Part shown: positions 28,951 to 36,706 of the stretch, piece after piece
Position numbering within the stretch: position 1 is the stretch's first letter
Layout: every line of letters starts with the position of its first letter
Assembly (NCBI GenBank): GCA_031262405.1
Contig: JAISHS010000010.1
Coordinates: forward strand, 1-55,994
Direction: 5' to 3'
Length of the DNA stretch: 55,994 nucleotides
Source: Oscillospiraceae bacterium
GTDB taxonomy: Bacteria > Bacillota > Clostridia > Oscillospirales > Oscillospiraceae
Program-made: the position numbers and the translations under genes
Notes under the pieces: generated by a model
Told to the model about the DNA's origin: nothing
What the model saw: the letters and a program-made list of their open reading frames with translations, nothing else
Databases searched by the model: none

Positions 28951-29583
28951 ATGAAGCTTGTATTACTGGGCGCTCCCGGTGCGGGAAAAGGAACTCAGGC
29001 AGACATTTTGTGCGGGGAGTACAACATCCCGACAATCTCGACAGGCAGCATACTCCGCGAGGCGGTTAAAAACGGCACGCCCGTAGGTCTCAAGGCGAAG
29101 GAATTTATGGACAGTGGGGCACTCGTGCCGGACGAAGTAATTATCGGAATAGTCAAGGAGCGGCTCGAGCAGCCGGATTGTGAGGCGGGGTATATTCTGG
29201 ACGGTATGCCCAGAACAATCAATCAGGCTCAGGCTCTGGAGGACGGCGGCGTCGAGATTGACGCGGCGCTCTCGCTGGAGGTCTTGGACGAGACCATAGT
29301 CGAGAGAATGACCGGCAGAAGGGTCTGCGGCGAGTGCGGCGCGGTATATCACGTCGTTTCAAATCCCCCGGAGACGGACGGAGTTTGTAATGCCTGCTCC
29401 GGTGAGCTGAAACTGCGCGCCGACGACGCCCCCGAGACTGTTAAACAGCGGCTGCATATCTATCACGAGCAGACGGAGCCGCTCAAGGACTTTTATAAGA
29501 GCCGCGGCAAGCTACTACTTGTCGAGGGGCGAGAAACAATCGAGGAGACCTCAAGAGAGGTCAAGAAGGCACTCGGTTTATGA
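28951..29583 (+). CDS. adk: Adenylate kinase
   Basis: Adenylate kinase interconverts AMP, ADP and ATP. The 210-residue product is the long form with the P-loop GAPGAGKGT (7-15) and a zinc-binding LID in which C126, C129, C146 and C149 form the Cys4 site, usual for Gram-positive enzymes. The usual DGFPRT motif reads DGMPRT here. CCGGAGGTAAGGTA precedes the ATG, and the stop overlaps the map start by 4 bases. Confidence 0.97.
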   Translation: MKLVLLGAPGAGKGTQADILCGEYNIPTISTGSILREAVKNGTPVGLKAKEFMDSGALVPDEVIIGIVKERLEQPDCEAGYILDGMPRTINQAQALEDGGVEIDAALSLEVLDETIVERMTGRRVCGECGAVYHVVSNPPETDGVCNACSGELKLRADDAPETVKQRLHIYHEQTEPLKDFYKSRGKLLLVEGRETIEETSREVKKALGL

Positions 29584-30341
29584 ACATGATCACGGTTAAG
29601 TCGCCCCGGGAGATTAAGCTCATGCGCGACGCCTGCCGCCTCACGGCGGGCGCGAGATCGGTCGGCAGAAGGATGGTTGCCCCCGGCGTTACCACCGGAG
29701 AAATAGACCGGGCGATTCACGACTATATCGTGAAGGCGGGGGCAAAGCCGAGCTTTTTGGGCTACAACGGTTTTCCCGGAAGCGCCTGTGTATCGGTAAA
29801 CGACGAGGTTATTCACGGCATTCCCGGCGCGAGAAAGGTTCGCGAGGGCGACATTGTAAGCATTGACGTGGGCGCTTTTATCGGCGGGTTCAACGGCGAC
29901 TGCGCCGGAACCTATCCCGCAGGAGAGGTTTCAGAGGGCTCTAGGCTTCTCATTGAGGCGACGAGACAGGCCTTCTTCGAGGGCATTAGGTTTGCGAAGG
30001 TCGGCTACCGCGTTTCGGACATTTCTCACGCGATTCAGGAATATGTTGAGCACAGAGGGTTCAGTCTGGTTCGCGAATATGTCGGACACGGCGTGGGACG
30101 AAATCTCCACGAGGGACCCGAAATTCCGAATTTCGGTACTCCGGGACACGGGGCGAGACTGGTAAAGGGCATGACCCTGGCTATAGAGCCGATGGTGATT
30201 GCAGGGCGCCGTGAGATAAGGGTACTGGACAACGACTGGACAGTCGTGACAATTGACGGGAGCTTTTCGGCGCATTATGAAAACACCGTTCTCATAACGG
30301 ACGGTGAGCCGGAGATTTTGACCGCGGCGGAGGATATGTGA
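29580..30341 (+). CDS. map: Type I methionine aminopeptidase
   Basis: This metalloenzyme removes the initiator methionine from new proteins. The 253-residue product carries the metal-ligand segments SIDVGAFIGGFNGDCAGTY, GHGVGRNLHEGP and LAIEPM in the expected order. The start overlaps the adk stop by 4 bases (ATGA), and the stop overlaps the next start by one base, so secY-adk-map-KOW-infA is read as a tightly coupled unit. Confidence 0.97.
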   Translation: MNMITVKSPREIKLMRDACRLTAGARSVGRRMVAPGVTTGEIDRAIHDYIVKAGAKPSFLGYNGFPGSACVSVNDEVIHGIPGARKVREGDIVSIDVGAFIGGFNGDCAGTYPAGEVSEGSRLLIEATRQAFFEGIRFAKVGYRVSDISHAIQEYVEHRGFSLVREYVGHGVGRNLHEGPEIPNFGTPGHGARLVKGMTLAIEPMVIAGRREIRVLDNDWTVVTIDGSFSAHYENTVLITDGEPEILTAAEDM

Positions 30342-30649
30342 TGACGCCGGGCGAAACGAAGAAAATTGTGTTCTCTCTCGCCGGACACGACAAGGGCGGC
30401 GCATTTATTCTTCTTGAAGAGGACGACAAGAGCGCGACTCTTGCCGACGGCAAAACAAGAACGCTGAGTAAACCCAAGAAAAAAAGTTTAAAGCATATCA
30501 GTACGGCGGGCGAGGCGAGCGCCTTGTTCTCCCAAAGCCTCTTTCGAGGAGAGGCGACTGACGCAGCAGTTAGGAAAGAGCTTGCGAGGTTCCGCGCTCA
30601 GGCAGAGGGGCAAAAAGCCCCCTCACGAACTTGTGGAGGAGGTTATTAA
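30341..30649 (+). CDS. KOW-domain RNA-binding protein (L14e-like)
   Basis: The 102-residue product has an N-terminal KOW-like segment ([20 protein letters not shown]) resembling the L14e/L6e-type proteins often encoded between map and infA in Clostridia. It is thought to bind RNA or ribosomes, but no function is established. The ATG at 30341 has GGAGG ending 7 bases upstream; a GTG one codon earlier is also possible. The Cys-Gly-Gly-Gly-Tyr C-terminus is produced by the infA ribosome binding site being read through as codons. Confidence 0.82.
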   Translation: MTPGETKKIVFSLAGHDKGGAFILLEEDDKSATLADGKTRTLSKPKKKSLKHISTAGEASALFSQSLFRGEATDAAVRKELARFRAQAEGQKAPSRTCGGGY

Positions 30650-30651
30650 GC

Positions 30652-30997
<346 letters not shown>

Positions 30998-31177
30998 AGG
31001 CAAAGCAGGGGTGCCTTAGCGGGGAGGGCGAGAGCTTTTCCCGTGGGAAAAGCCCTGTTACGCGAGAGCGTATTTCTTGAGACGGAGATAAATCCGCCTC
31101 GGCAAAAATCTTGCGGACGGGGCGCGGAAGCGTAAAAATAACCCGCCGCATAATGCGAAAGGAATGGTTTAGAAAGT
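30998..31177 (+). promoter_or_regulatory. Structured leader between rpmJ and rpsM
   Basis: No open frame of note lies in these 180 bases. Hairpins include GCTTTTCCC-GT-GGGAAAAGC (31034-31053) and CGGA/TCCG near 31081-31094. In E. coli S4 represses the alpha operon by binding the rpsM leader, so this is the equivalent place to look for an S4 site; structural identity is not shown. Confidence 0.4.
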
Positions 31178-31546
31178 ATGGCAAGAATCGCCGGAATTGA
31201 CCTGCCCAAGGACAAACGAATTGAGATTGGGCTGACTTATATCTACGGCATCGGACTGACAAGCTCTAAAAAGATTCTCCAAATGACGGGTATTGACCCC
31301 AACACGCGAGTCAAGAACCTCACGGAGGAGGACGAGGCGAAGCTGCGCGAGTGCATTGACACTCACTTCACAGTTGAGGGGGACAAGCGCAGACAGGTAG
31401 CCCTCGACATCAAGCGCCTGACAGAGATCGGAAGCTATCGCGGAGCGCGCCACCGCCGCGGTCTGCCCGTGCGCGGGCAGAGGAGCAAGACGAACGCCCG
31501 TACCCGCAAGGGTCCGAAGCGGACGATTGCCAATAAGAAGAAGTAA
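31178..31546 (+). CDS. rpsM: 30S ribosomal protein S13
   Basis: S13 is a 30S head protein that contacts S19, the P-site tRNA and bridges to L5. The 122-residue product has [20 protein letters not shown] and the C-terminal [18 protein letters not shown]. The upstream site AAAGGAATGG is weak and somewhat distant from the ATG compared with its neighbours, which would suit translational control from the 180-base leader. Confidence 0.96.
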   Translation: MARIAGIDLPKDKRIEIGLTYIYGIGLTSSKKILQMTGIDPNTRVKNLTEEDEAKLRECIDTHFTVEGDKRRQVALDIKRLTEIGSYRGARHRRGLPVRGQRSKTNARTRKGPKRTIANKKK

Positions 31547-31560
31547 GGGAGGGATATGTA

Positions 31561-31956
31561 ATGGCAGCACCTAAGAAAAAGGTAAGAACTCGCCGCAGAG
31601 AGCGGAAGAACATTGAAAAGGGAGTCGTTCATATCAGCTCATCCTTCAACAACACCATGGTTACTATCTCAGACGTTCACGGAAACGCCATCAGCTGGGC
31701 GTCCGCCGGCGGAATGGGCTTTCGCGGAAGCAAGAAGTCCACGCCCTTTGCGGCGCAGACAGCCGCCGAGAGCGCGGCGAAGGCCGCCATGGAGCACGGA
31801 CTGAAAACCGTGGAAGTGATGGTCAAGGGCCCGGGCAGCGGCCGTGAGGCGGCTATCCGCGCGCTTCAGACAGCCGGACTCGAAGTCACTCTCATCAAGG
31901 ACGTTACGCCCATTCCCCACAACGGCTGCCGTCCTCCGAAGAGACGCCGCGTCTAA
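31561..31956 (+). CDS. rpsK: 30S ribosomal protein S11
   Basis: S11 is a platform protein next to the E-site mRNA. The 131-residue product has [20 protein letters not shown] and the C-terminal [34 protein letters not shown] precedes the ATG, 14 bases after rpsM. Length and sequence are ordinary. Confidence 0.97.
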   Translation: MAAPKKKVRTRRRERKNIEKGVVHISSSFNNTMVTISDVHGNAISWASAGGMGFRGSKKSTPFAAQTAAESAAKAAMEHGLKTVEVMVKGPGSGREAAIRALQTAGLEVTLIKDVTPIPHNGCRPPKRRRV

Positions 31957-31977
31957 TTAAGGAAGGAGAGAATAACT

Positions 31978-32589
31978 ATGGCTAGAAATATGCAGCCCAT
32001 TGTCAAGCGTTGCAGACAGCTCGGCATTTCTCCCGCCGTCATGGGCTATACGTCCAAGACCAAGTCAGAGAGCATCAGGAATCCCAGAGGGCAGATGCGC
32101 CGTAAGCAGAGCGAATATGCGCTTCAGCTCAATGAAAAGCAAAAGGTAAAATTTATCTACGGAATTCTGGAAAAGCAGTTCCGCATGTATTATGAAAAGG
32201 CCGCCAAGACCCCCGGCGTCACAGGCGAAACTCTGCTCACGACGATTGAGCGGCGGCTCGACAATGTTGCCTACAGGCTCGGCTTCGCCATGACCCGCCG
32301 CGAGGCTCGTCAGGCGGTTACCCACGGGCACTTCACAGTGAACGGAAAGCGTGTTGACATCCCGTCTTATCTGGTTTCTCAGGGAGACGTTATTGAGGTG
32401 CGCGAGGCGAGCCGCTCGTCCGTTATGTTTAAGAGACTCCTGGGAGAGGATTCGGTTGTTATAATCCCGCCGACCTGGCTCGAGCGTGAGAAGAACGCTC
32501 TCAAGGGAACCGTTACCCGCCTTCCGGTGAGAGACGACATTGAATTTCCGGTTGAGGAGCATCTTATTGTCGAATTGTACTCTAAGTAA
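31978..32589 (+). CDS. rpsD: 30S ribosomal protein S4
   Basis: S4 nucleates 30S body assembly, lines the mRNA entry channel with S3 and S5, and represses the alpha operon in E. coli. The 203-residue product has an N-terminal helical domain with only one cysteine, so it is the zinc-free type, and the S4 RNA-binding domain RLDNVAYRLGFAMTRREARQ with VNGKRVDIPSYLVSQGD. AAGGAAGGAGAGAATAACT precedes the ATG. A 75-base gap with a GGGC/GCCC hairpin separates it from rpoA. Confidence 0.97.
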   Translation: MARNMQPIVKRCRQLGISPAVMGYTSKTKSESIRNPRGQMRRKQSEYALQLNEKQKVKFIYGILEKQFRMYYEKAAKTPGVTGETLLTTIERRLDNVAYRLGFAMTRREARQAVTHGHFTVNGKRVDIPSYLVSQGDVIEVREASRSSVMFKRLLGEDSVVIIPPTWLEREKNALKGTVTRLPVRDDIEFPVEEHLIVELYSK

Positions 32590-32664
32590 TACGGAGACCC
32601 TCATAGTTGGTAAGCTGTTAAAACGGGCGCTTAATGCCCATATCGTAGGAGGGTATAATATAGC

Positions 32665-33615
32665 ATGATTGAAATTGAAAAGCCGCGTATCGAATGTGTA
32701 GAGACGCCGTCTGATGAGTCTTATGGGAAATTTGTTGTAGAGCCTTTGGAGCGTGGATACGGAACGACCTTGGGCAACTCGCTTCGGCGGGTTCTCCTGT
32801 CGTCGCTTCCGGGAACGGCAGTTACATCTGTTCGCATCGCCGGGGTTCAGCACGAATTTTCCACAGTTCAGGGAGTAAAAGAGGATGTTACGGAGCTTGT
32901 CCTCAATATCAAGGGAATTATAATAAAGCTCTATGGCGACGGACCGAAAACCGCCTATATAGAGGCCTCCGGTGAGGGCGAGGTCACCGCCGGGGACATA
33001 AAAGCGGATGCGGAGATTGAGGTTTTAAATCCCGACGCGCATATCGCTTGGCTGGGACCCGAGGCAAACCTCAGCATGGAGATGACCGTTGCCCGCGGGC
33101 GCGGCTATGTTGTGGCGGAGAAAAATAAGAGCACCCAGCAGATTATCGGCACCATTCCGGTGGACTCTATCTATTCGCCGGTTCTGAAGGTCAACTATGC
33201 CGTCGAGAACACGCGTGTCGGAAACAGAACGGACTATGACAAGCTCACGATTGAGGTTTGGACGGACAAGACCATTTCACCGCGCGATGCAGTCAGTCTA
33301 GGCGCGAAGATTCTCTGCGATCACTTCGTTATCTTTACGGATCTCTCGGAGACCATCGGCAGCGCGTCCACGGTAAAGGAAAAGGTTGAGGCTCAGCGCG
33401 ACAAGGTGCTGGAGATGACGATTGAAGAGCTTGATCTCTCGGTTCGCAGCTTCAATTGTCTGAAACGCGCCAACATCAACACGGTTGAGGATCTCATTGA
33501 CAAGACGCAGGAAGAGATGATTAAAGTCCGCAACCTCGGTCGGAAGTCGCTTGAAGAGGTTGAGCACAAGCTCGCTATGATGGGGCTTTCACTCGCCAGC
33601 GGCGACAACACTTAG
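32665..33615 (+). CDS. rpoA: RNA polymerase alpha subunit
   Basis: The alpha subunit dimerises to start RNA polymerase assembly and its C-terminal domain contacts UP elements and activators. The 316-residue product has the N-terminal domain ([20 protein letters not shown]) and the C-terminal domain [20 protein letters not shown] with two helix-hairpin-helix elements. GTAGGAGGGTATAATATAGC precedes the ATG. Length is normal. Confidence 0.98.
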   Translation: MIEIEKPRIECVETPSDESYGKFVVEPLERGYGTTLGNSLRRVLLSSLPGTAVTSVRIAGVQHEFSTVQGVKEDVTELVLNIKGIIIKLYGDGPKTAYIEASGEGEVTAGDIKADAEIEVLNPDAHIAWLGPEANLSMEMTVARGRGYVVAEKNKSTQQIIGTIPVDSIYSPVLKVNYAVENTRVGNRTDYDKLTIEVWTDKTISPRDAVSLGAKILCDHFVIFTDLSETIGSASTVKEKVEAQRDKVLEMTIEELDLSVRSFNCLKRANINTVEDLIDKTQEEMIKVRNLGRKSLEEVEHKLAMMGLSLASGDNT

Positions 33616-33631
33616 TAAGGAGGAAGCTTAA

Positions 33632-33973
33632 ATGTCTACTCAAAGAAAACTCGGTAAGCCGACGCAGGCGCGTATGGCCATGCTCAGACAGCAGGTCACG
33701 GATTTTCTTGACACGGGGCGCATGGAGACCACTGTGACCCGCGCGAAGGAGATTGCCCCGATGGCTGAGAAGATGATAACACTCGGTAAGAATAAGGATT
33801 TGGCAAACTATCGCAGCGCGCTGTCTTTCATCACGCGCGAGGACGTTGCCAAGAAGCTCTTTGACGAAGTTGCACCCAAGTATGCAGAACGCAACGGCGG
33901 CTATACGCGCATCACCCGCATAGGGCCGCGCCGCGGCGACGCCGCAGAGATGGCAGTCATAGAACTTGTATAG
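33632..33973 (+). CDS. rplQ: 50S ribosomal protein L17
   Basis: L17 lies near the tunnel exit. The 113-residue product has [20 protein letters not shown] and the end [36 protein letters not shown] precedes the ATG. It is the last gene of the supercluster; the energy-coupling-factor transporter genes and rplM-rpsI that often follow in Firmicutes are absent here, and a strong terminator ends the unit. Confidence 0.97.
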   Translation: MSTQRKLGKPTQARMAMLRQQVTDFLDTGRMETTVTRAKEIAPMAEKMITLGKNKDLANYRSALSFITREDVAKKLFDEVAPKYAERNGGYTRITRIGPRRGDAAEMAVIELV

Positions 33974-34106
33974 CTTCGCTTGTCGGAAGAGGGCTTAACG
34001 CCCTCTCCCGCCAGTTTGCAGCCCGCCACGCGCCTCTACGAGTCACTCGCGGTCTGAGAAGAGTTTTTTTCACCGCACATGTCGCTGAAAAAAACGATTT
34101 GAATTA

Positions 34107-34136
34107 TGCAAAAAGCCCCCAAGGGGGCTTTTTGCA
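34107..34136. terminator. Bidirectional terminator closing the ribosomal supercluster
   Basis: TGCAAAAAGCCCCC and GGGGGCTTTTTGCA form a 14-bp stem with a 2-base centre and T runs on both strands. It also serves the convergent spoVAC gene, whose stop is one base away. Confidence 0.94.
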
Positions 34137-34580
34137 TTAAGGAAGCAGATATAAAATAACGCCGTAGATTATGCTTGCGGAGACGCCGTAGACGATAACG
34201 GGTCCGGCGATTATGAACATCTTAGCGGCGGTACCGGTGATATAGCCCTCGGTTTTAAATTCCAGCGCGGGAGAGACCATGGCGTTGGCAAAGCCCGTTA
34301 TCGGAACTAGAGTGCCCGCGCCGCCGAATTTCGCGAGATCGTCATAGAGCCCGAGTCCCGTCAGCAGCGCGCCCAAAAAAATGAGCGTCACGCTCACGAG
34401 CCGCCAAGCAGCGTCAGCTTCCAGAAAACTGTTGTATGCCAGAAACAGCCCCTGACCGAGTGTGCAGATTAGTCCTCCGGCGATGAAGGCCTTGAGTATA
34501 TCGGAACCGAGCTTGGAATTCGGAGATTTCTGCTTGACAAGCTCGGCGTATTCCTCTTTAGACATTGTAAAATAACTCAT
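34137..34580 (-). CDS. spoVAC: SpoVAC-like stage V sporulation protein
   Basis: The 147-residue protein has about four membrane segments and the SpoVAC/SpoVAE signature: KAFIAGGLICTLGQ, TLIFLGALLTGLGLYDDLAK, GTLVPITGFANAMVSPALEF. The N-terminal EEYAELVKQKSP favours SpoVAC. In sporulating bacteria SpoVA proteins move Ca-dipicolinic acid across the inner spore membrane, and SpoVAC is a mechanosensitive channel. It is solitary here: spoVAD and spoVAE, normally adjacent, are missing. GGGGAGG precedes the ATG, and AACACTAGTGTT (34599-34610) lies just upstream as a perfect palindrome. Confidence 0.88.
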   Translation of the reverse strand: MSYFTMSKEEYAELVKQKSPNSKLGSDILKAFIAGGLICTLGQGLFLAYNSFLEADAAWRLVSVTLIFLGALLTGLGLYDDLAKFGGAGTLVPITGFANAMVSPALEFKTEGYITGTAAKMFIIAGPVIVYGVSASIIYGVILYLLP

Positions 34581-34658
34581 AAAAAACCTCCCCTTGGCAA
34601 CACTAGTGTTCCCAAAAGAGAGGTTATTATGAGTATAAGTGCTCTTCAGACAAGCGCT

Positions 34659-35069
34659 TTAGTTGTTATCTAATGAGATATTCTCTACGCCGTTGGTTTC
34701 AAATTCGCGCATATAGCTCTCGATTCTTAGGGCAAGCTCAGTCATGTCGTCGGGGTTTAGGTGCTCGGCGATCATGTCGCGGTGAGCTAAAACCTCCGCG
34801 AGAATGTCGAAAAACACATCGTCCTCATACTCGGCAATGGCATCGTGAATGCCGCCCTCCTCATAGGCAGTGGAGGGGAAGATGTGCCCCAGATAGCGCT
34901 GAGTGAGCGCGCGGAAGCCGTTTTCGGCGGCTAGAGCGAAGAACTTTTCCTGAAGCAGGTCATATTCCTCGAAGCGGTCGTTAGCCCTTATGGAGTTCAA
35001 AATCCAGTTTCCGATATAAACCAAATCCAGCAGATGCCGAAACTCTTTTTTGGTAAGCTCAAATTCCAT
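34659..35069 (-). CDS. Conserved-looking hypothetical protein
   Basis: I do not recognise this 136-residue protein. It is acidic and soluble with no signal or membrane segment, probably mostly helical (EFELTKKEFRHLLDLVYIGN at the start, a Glu/Asp-rich middle). A clear ribosome binding site AAAGGAG sits 7 bases before the ATG, and codon usage looks like that of its neighbours, so it is probably real. It lies upstream of spoVAC in the same direction, 79 bases apart, with no terminator seen between, so co-transcription is possible. Confidence 0.65.
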   Translation of the reverse strand: MEFELTKKEFRHLLDLVYIGNWILNSIRANDRFEEYDLLQEKFFALAAENGFRALTQRYLGHIFPSTAYEEGGIHDAIAEYEDDVFFDILAEVLAHRDMIAEHLNPDDMTELALRIESYMREFETNGVENISLDNN

Positions 35070-35238
35070 GGGAACTCCTTTCGGTAAAAATACGACCTCT
35101 ATAGTATATCGTGAATGCGAAGCAAAATTGTACCTACTGCTTCTTATTTATTATAACATGAATGCGCAGCATGAATGGTATAATGTGTCATGTTTTTCGG
35201 TTGCCGCTTCAGCGGCGAGAAAAACCGACTTAAATCAC

Positions 35239-35270
35239 TGATATAATAGTTGTTCACAACTATTATATCA
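35239..35270. promoter_or_regulatory. Perfect 32-bp palindrome
   Basis: TGATATAATAGTTGT and ACAACTATTATATCA are exact reverse complements around a 2-base centre. Each arm contains TATAAT. It could be an operator with a divergent promoter, or a hairpin of a mobile repeat; no second copy was found in the window. Confidence 0.6.
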
Positions 35271-35354
35271 AAGGAATTTGAAAATTTCCACAACTTTTTG
35301 TGAACGAGCTATTCTTTCTGCGGGCAGGAATGTCATATTTATGGTGGATTGTAC

Positions 35355-35383
35355 TTGAAATATTTCCCGCCGCGTATTATAGT
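35355..35383 (+). promoter_or_regulatory. Promoter of murI-DUF1934-argS
   Basis: TTGAAA (35355-35360), a 17-base spacer and TATAGT (35378-35383), 33 bases before the murI ATG. Confidence 0.78.
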
Positions 35384-35416
35384 ATATTAGCAAAATGAAA
35401 TTTTTGGGAAGAATTT

Positions 35417-36247
35417 ATGGATGACAGAGCAATAGGGGTCTTTGACTCCGGCGTCGGCGGGCTGACCGCGCTGCGGGAGCTTACGGAGCAGCTGCCCCGT
35501 GAACATATAATATACCTGGGCGACTCATATAATATGCCGTATGGCGAGAAAACCCGCGAGGAAATTGTGGGTTTATCGCGCAAGAATCTGGGATTTTTGC
35601 TGAGGCGCGGCGTGAAGGCCGTCCTCGTCGCCTGCGGCAGCGCGACGGTGAACGCGCTGGACGTCTTGGAAAAAGAAAGTCCCGTGCCGATTTTGGGCGT
35701 CGTCGCCCCGGCGGTTGAGGAGGCGGCAAGGCTAACTCGCAACAACTGCATAGGCGTTCTCGCGACCCGCGCGAGCATTCGCACCCACGCCTTTCGCGAC
35801 GCGATTTTAGAGCGAAGAGGCTCCTTTGCCGTCGTCTCCCGCGCCTGTCCGGTGTTCGCGACGATGGTTGAATATGGAATTTACGACCCTGAAGACGAGC
35901 GGATACGAGCCGCTGCGCTGGAATATCTCCCGCCGATTCGCAAGGCGGGCGCGGACACGATTATTTTGGGCTGCACCCATTATCCGCTGCTGTCGGAGGT
36001 CATAAAGAAATATGTCGGCGCGGACAATCGCCTCATAAGCGGCGGGCAGGTACGGCTTGTCAGCTCCGGCGCGGCGGCGGCGCGGCAGCTCGCGAGGTTT
36101 ATACGCGAAAACGGCTTGGAGTGCGCTCGAGACAATCATCGGCTCGAGTATTTCACGACGGGGCAGGCGGAGGACTTCGCCCGCAGCGCCGGATATATGC
36201 TGCAGCGCGACATTTCGGGGCAGTTGACGGCTATCGACCCGCTGTGA
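35417..36247 (+). CDS. murI: Glutamate racemase
   Basis: MurI makes D-glutamate for peptidoglycan. The 276-residue product has FDSGVGG (9-15) and both catalytic cysteines: C73 in VACGSAT and C186 in LGCTHYPL. The first motif is usually ACNTA; here Asn and Thr are replaced by Gly and Ser, which may be a lineage variant. GGGAAGAATTT precedes the ATG. It leads a three-gene unit with the DUF1934 gene and argS. Confidence 0.94.
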   Translation: MDDRAIGVFDSGVGGLTALRELTEQLPREHIIYLGDSYNMPYGEKTREEIVGLSRKNLGFLLRRGVKAVLVACGSATVNALDVLEKESPVPILGVVAPAVEEAARLTRNNCIGVLATRASIRTHAFRDAILERRGSFAVVSRACPVFATMVEYGIYDPEDERIRAAALEYLPPIRKAGADTIILGCTHYPLLSEVIKKYVGADNRLISGGQVRLVSSGAAAARQLARFIRENGLECARDNHRLEYFTTGQAEDFARSAGYMLQRDISGQLTAIDPL

Positions 36248-36268
36248 ACGGAAAGGTATGGCTATAAA

Positions 36269-36706
36269 ATGACAGATAAAGAGGTTGTTATTTCAATAAA
36301 AGGCGGTCAGCAGGGCGATGACGTCAAAGAAGAGATGGAGCTTATTACGGACGGCGTTTTCTCCTATGAGAACGGCAGAGCTAGGCTTGCCTATATGGAG
36401 AGCGAGCTGACGGGGCTTGAGGGCACGCGCACGACCTTTGATATTGACCCCATGAGCATTATCATGACCCGCGAGGGCACGCTCAACAGCCAGATGGTCT
36501 TCGAGGAGGGCAAGCGCCACAACTTTCTCTATGAGACGCCTTTCGGTGCGGCGACTATGGGGGTAAAGACGCGGCGGGTGCACGTCGCGCTCGACGAGCA
36601 CGGCGGGGACATGGAGGTCGACTATATGGTCGAGCTGCAGCACTCCGTTGTGGGCTATAATTACGTTACGATAAATGTTCGGGAGCAGAGGAACGATATA
36701 AGATGA
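36269..36706 (+). CDS. DUF1934 (YwiB-like) beta-barrel protein
   Basis: The 145-residue protein is of the DUF1934 family, a small lipocalin-like beta barrel typified by B. subtilis YwiB, which is likewise encoded next to argS. The segment DGVFSYENGRARLAYMESEL and the C-terminal YMVELQHSVVGYNYVTINVR fit. No function is established. Its stop overlaps the argS start by 4 bases (ATGA), so the two are translationally coupled. Confidence 0.87.
   Translation: MTDKEVVISIKGGQQGDDVKEEMELITDGVFSYENGRARLAYMESELTGLEGTRTTFDIDPMSIIMTREGTLNSQMVFEEGKRHNFLYETPFGAATMGVKTRRVHVALDEHGGDMEVDYMVELQHSVVGYNYVTINVREQRNDIR

Larger units (their letters stand above)
35070..35416. other. Non-coding region upstream of murI
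   Basis: These 347 bases hold the start region of the minus-strand hypothetical gene, two near-copies of TGAATGCG-AGCA (near 35113 and 35160), a small GCCGC/GCGGC hairpin (about 35203-35217), a 32-bp perfect palindrome (35239-35270) and the murI promoter (35355-35383). No gene is visible. Confidence 0.6.

Noticed and set aside
34596..34650. Forespore sigma-factor promoter upstream of spoVAC (CATAATA on the minus strand)
   Set aside because: The -10-like heptamer fits, but no matching -35 was found at the right distance, so it is not listed as a feature.
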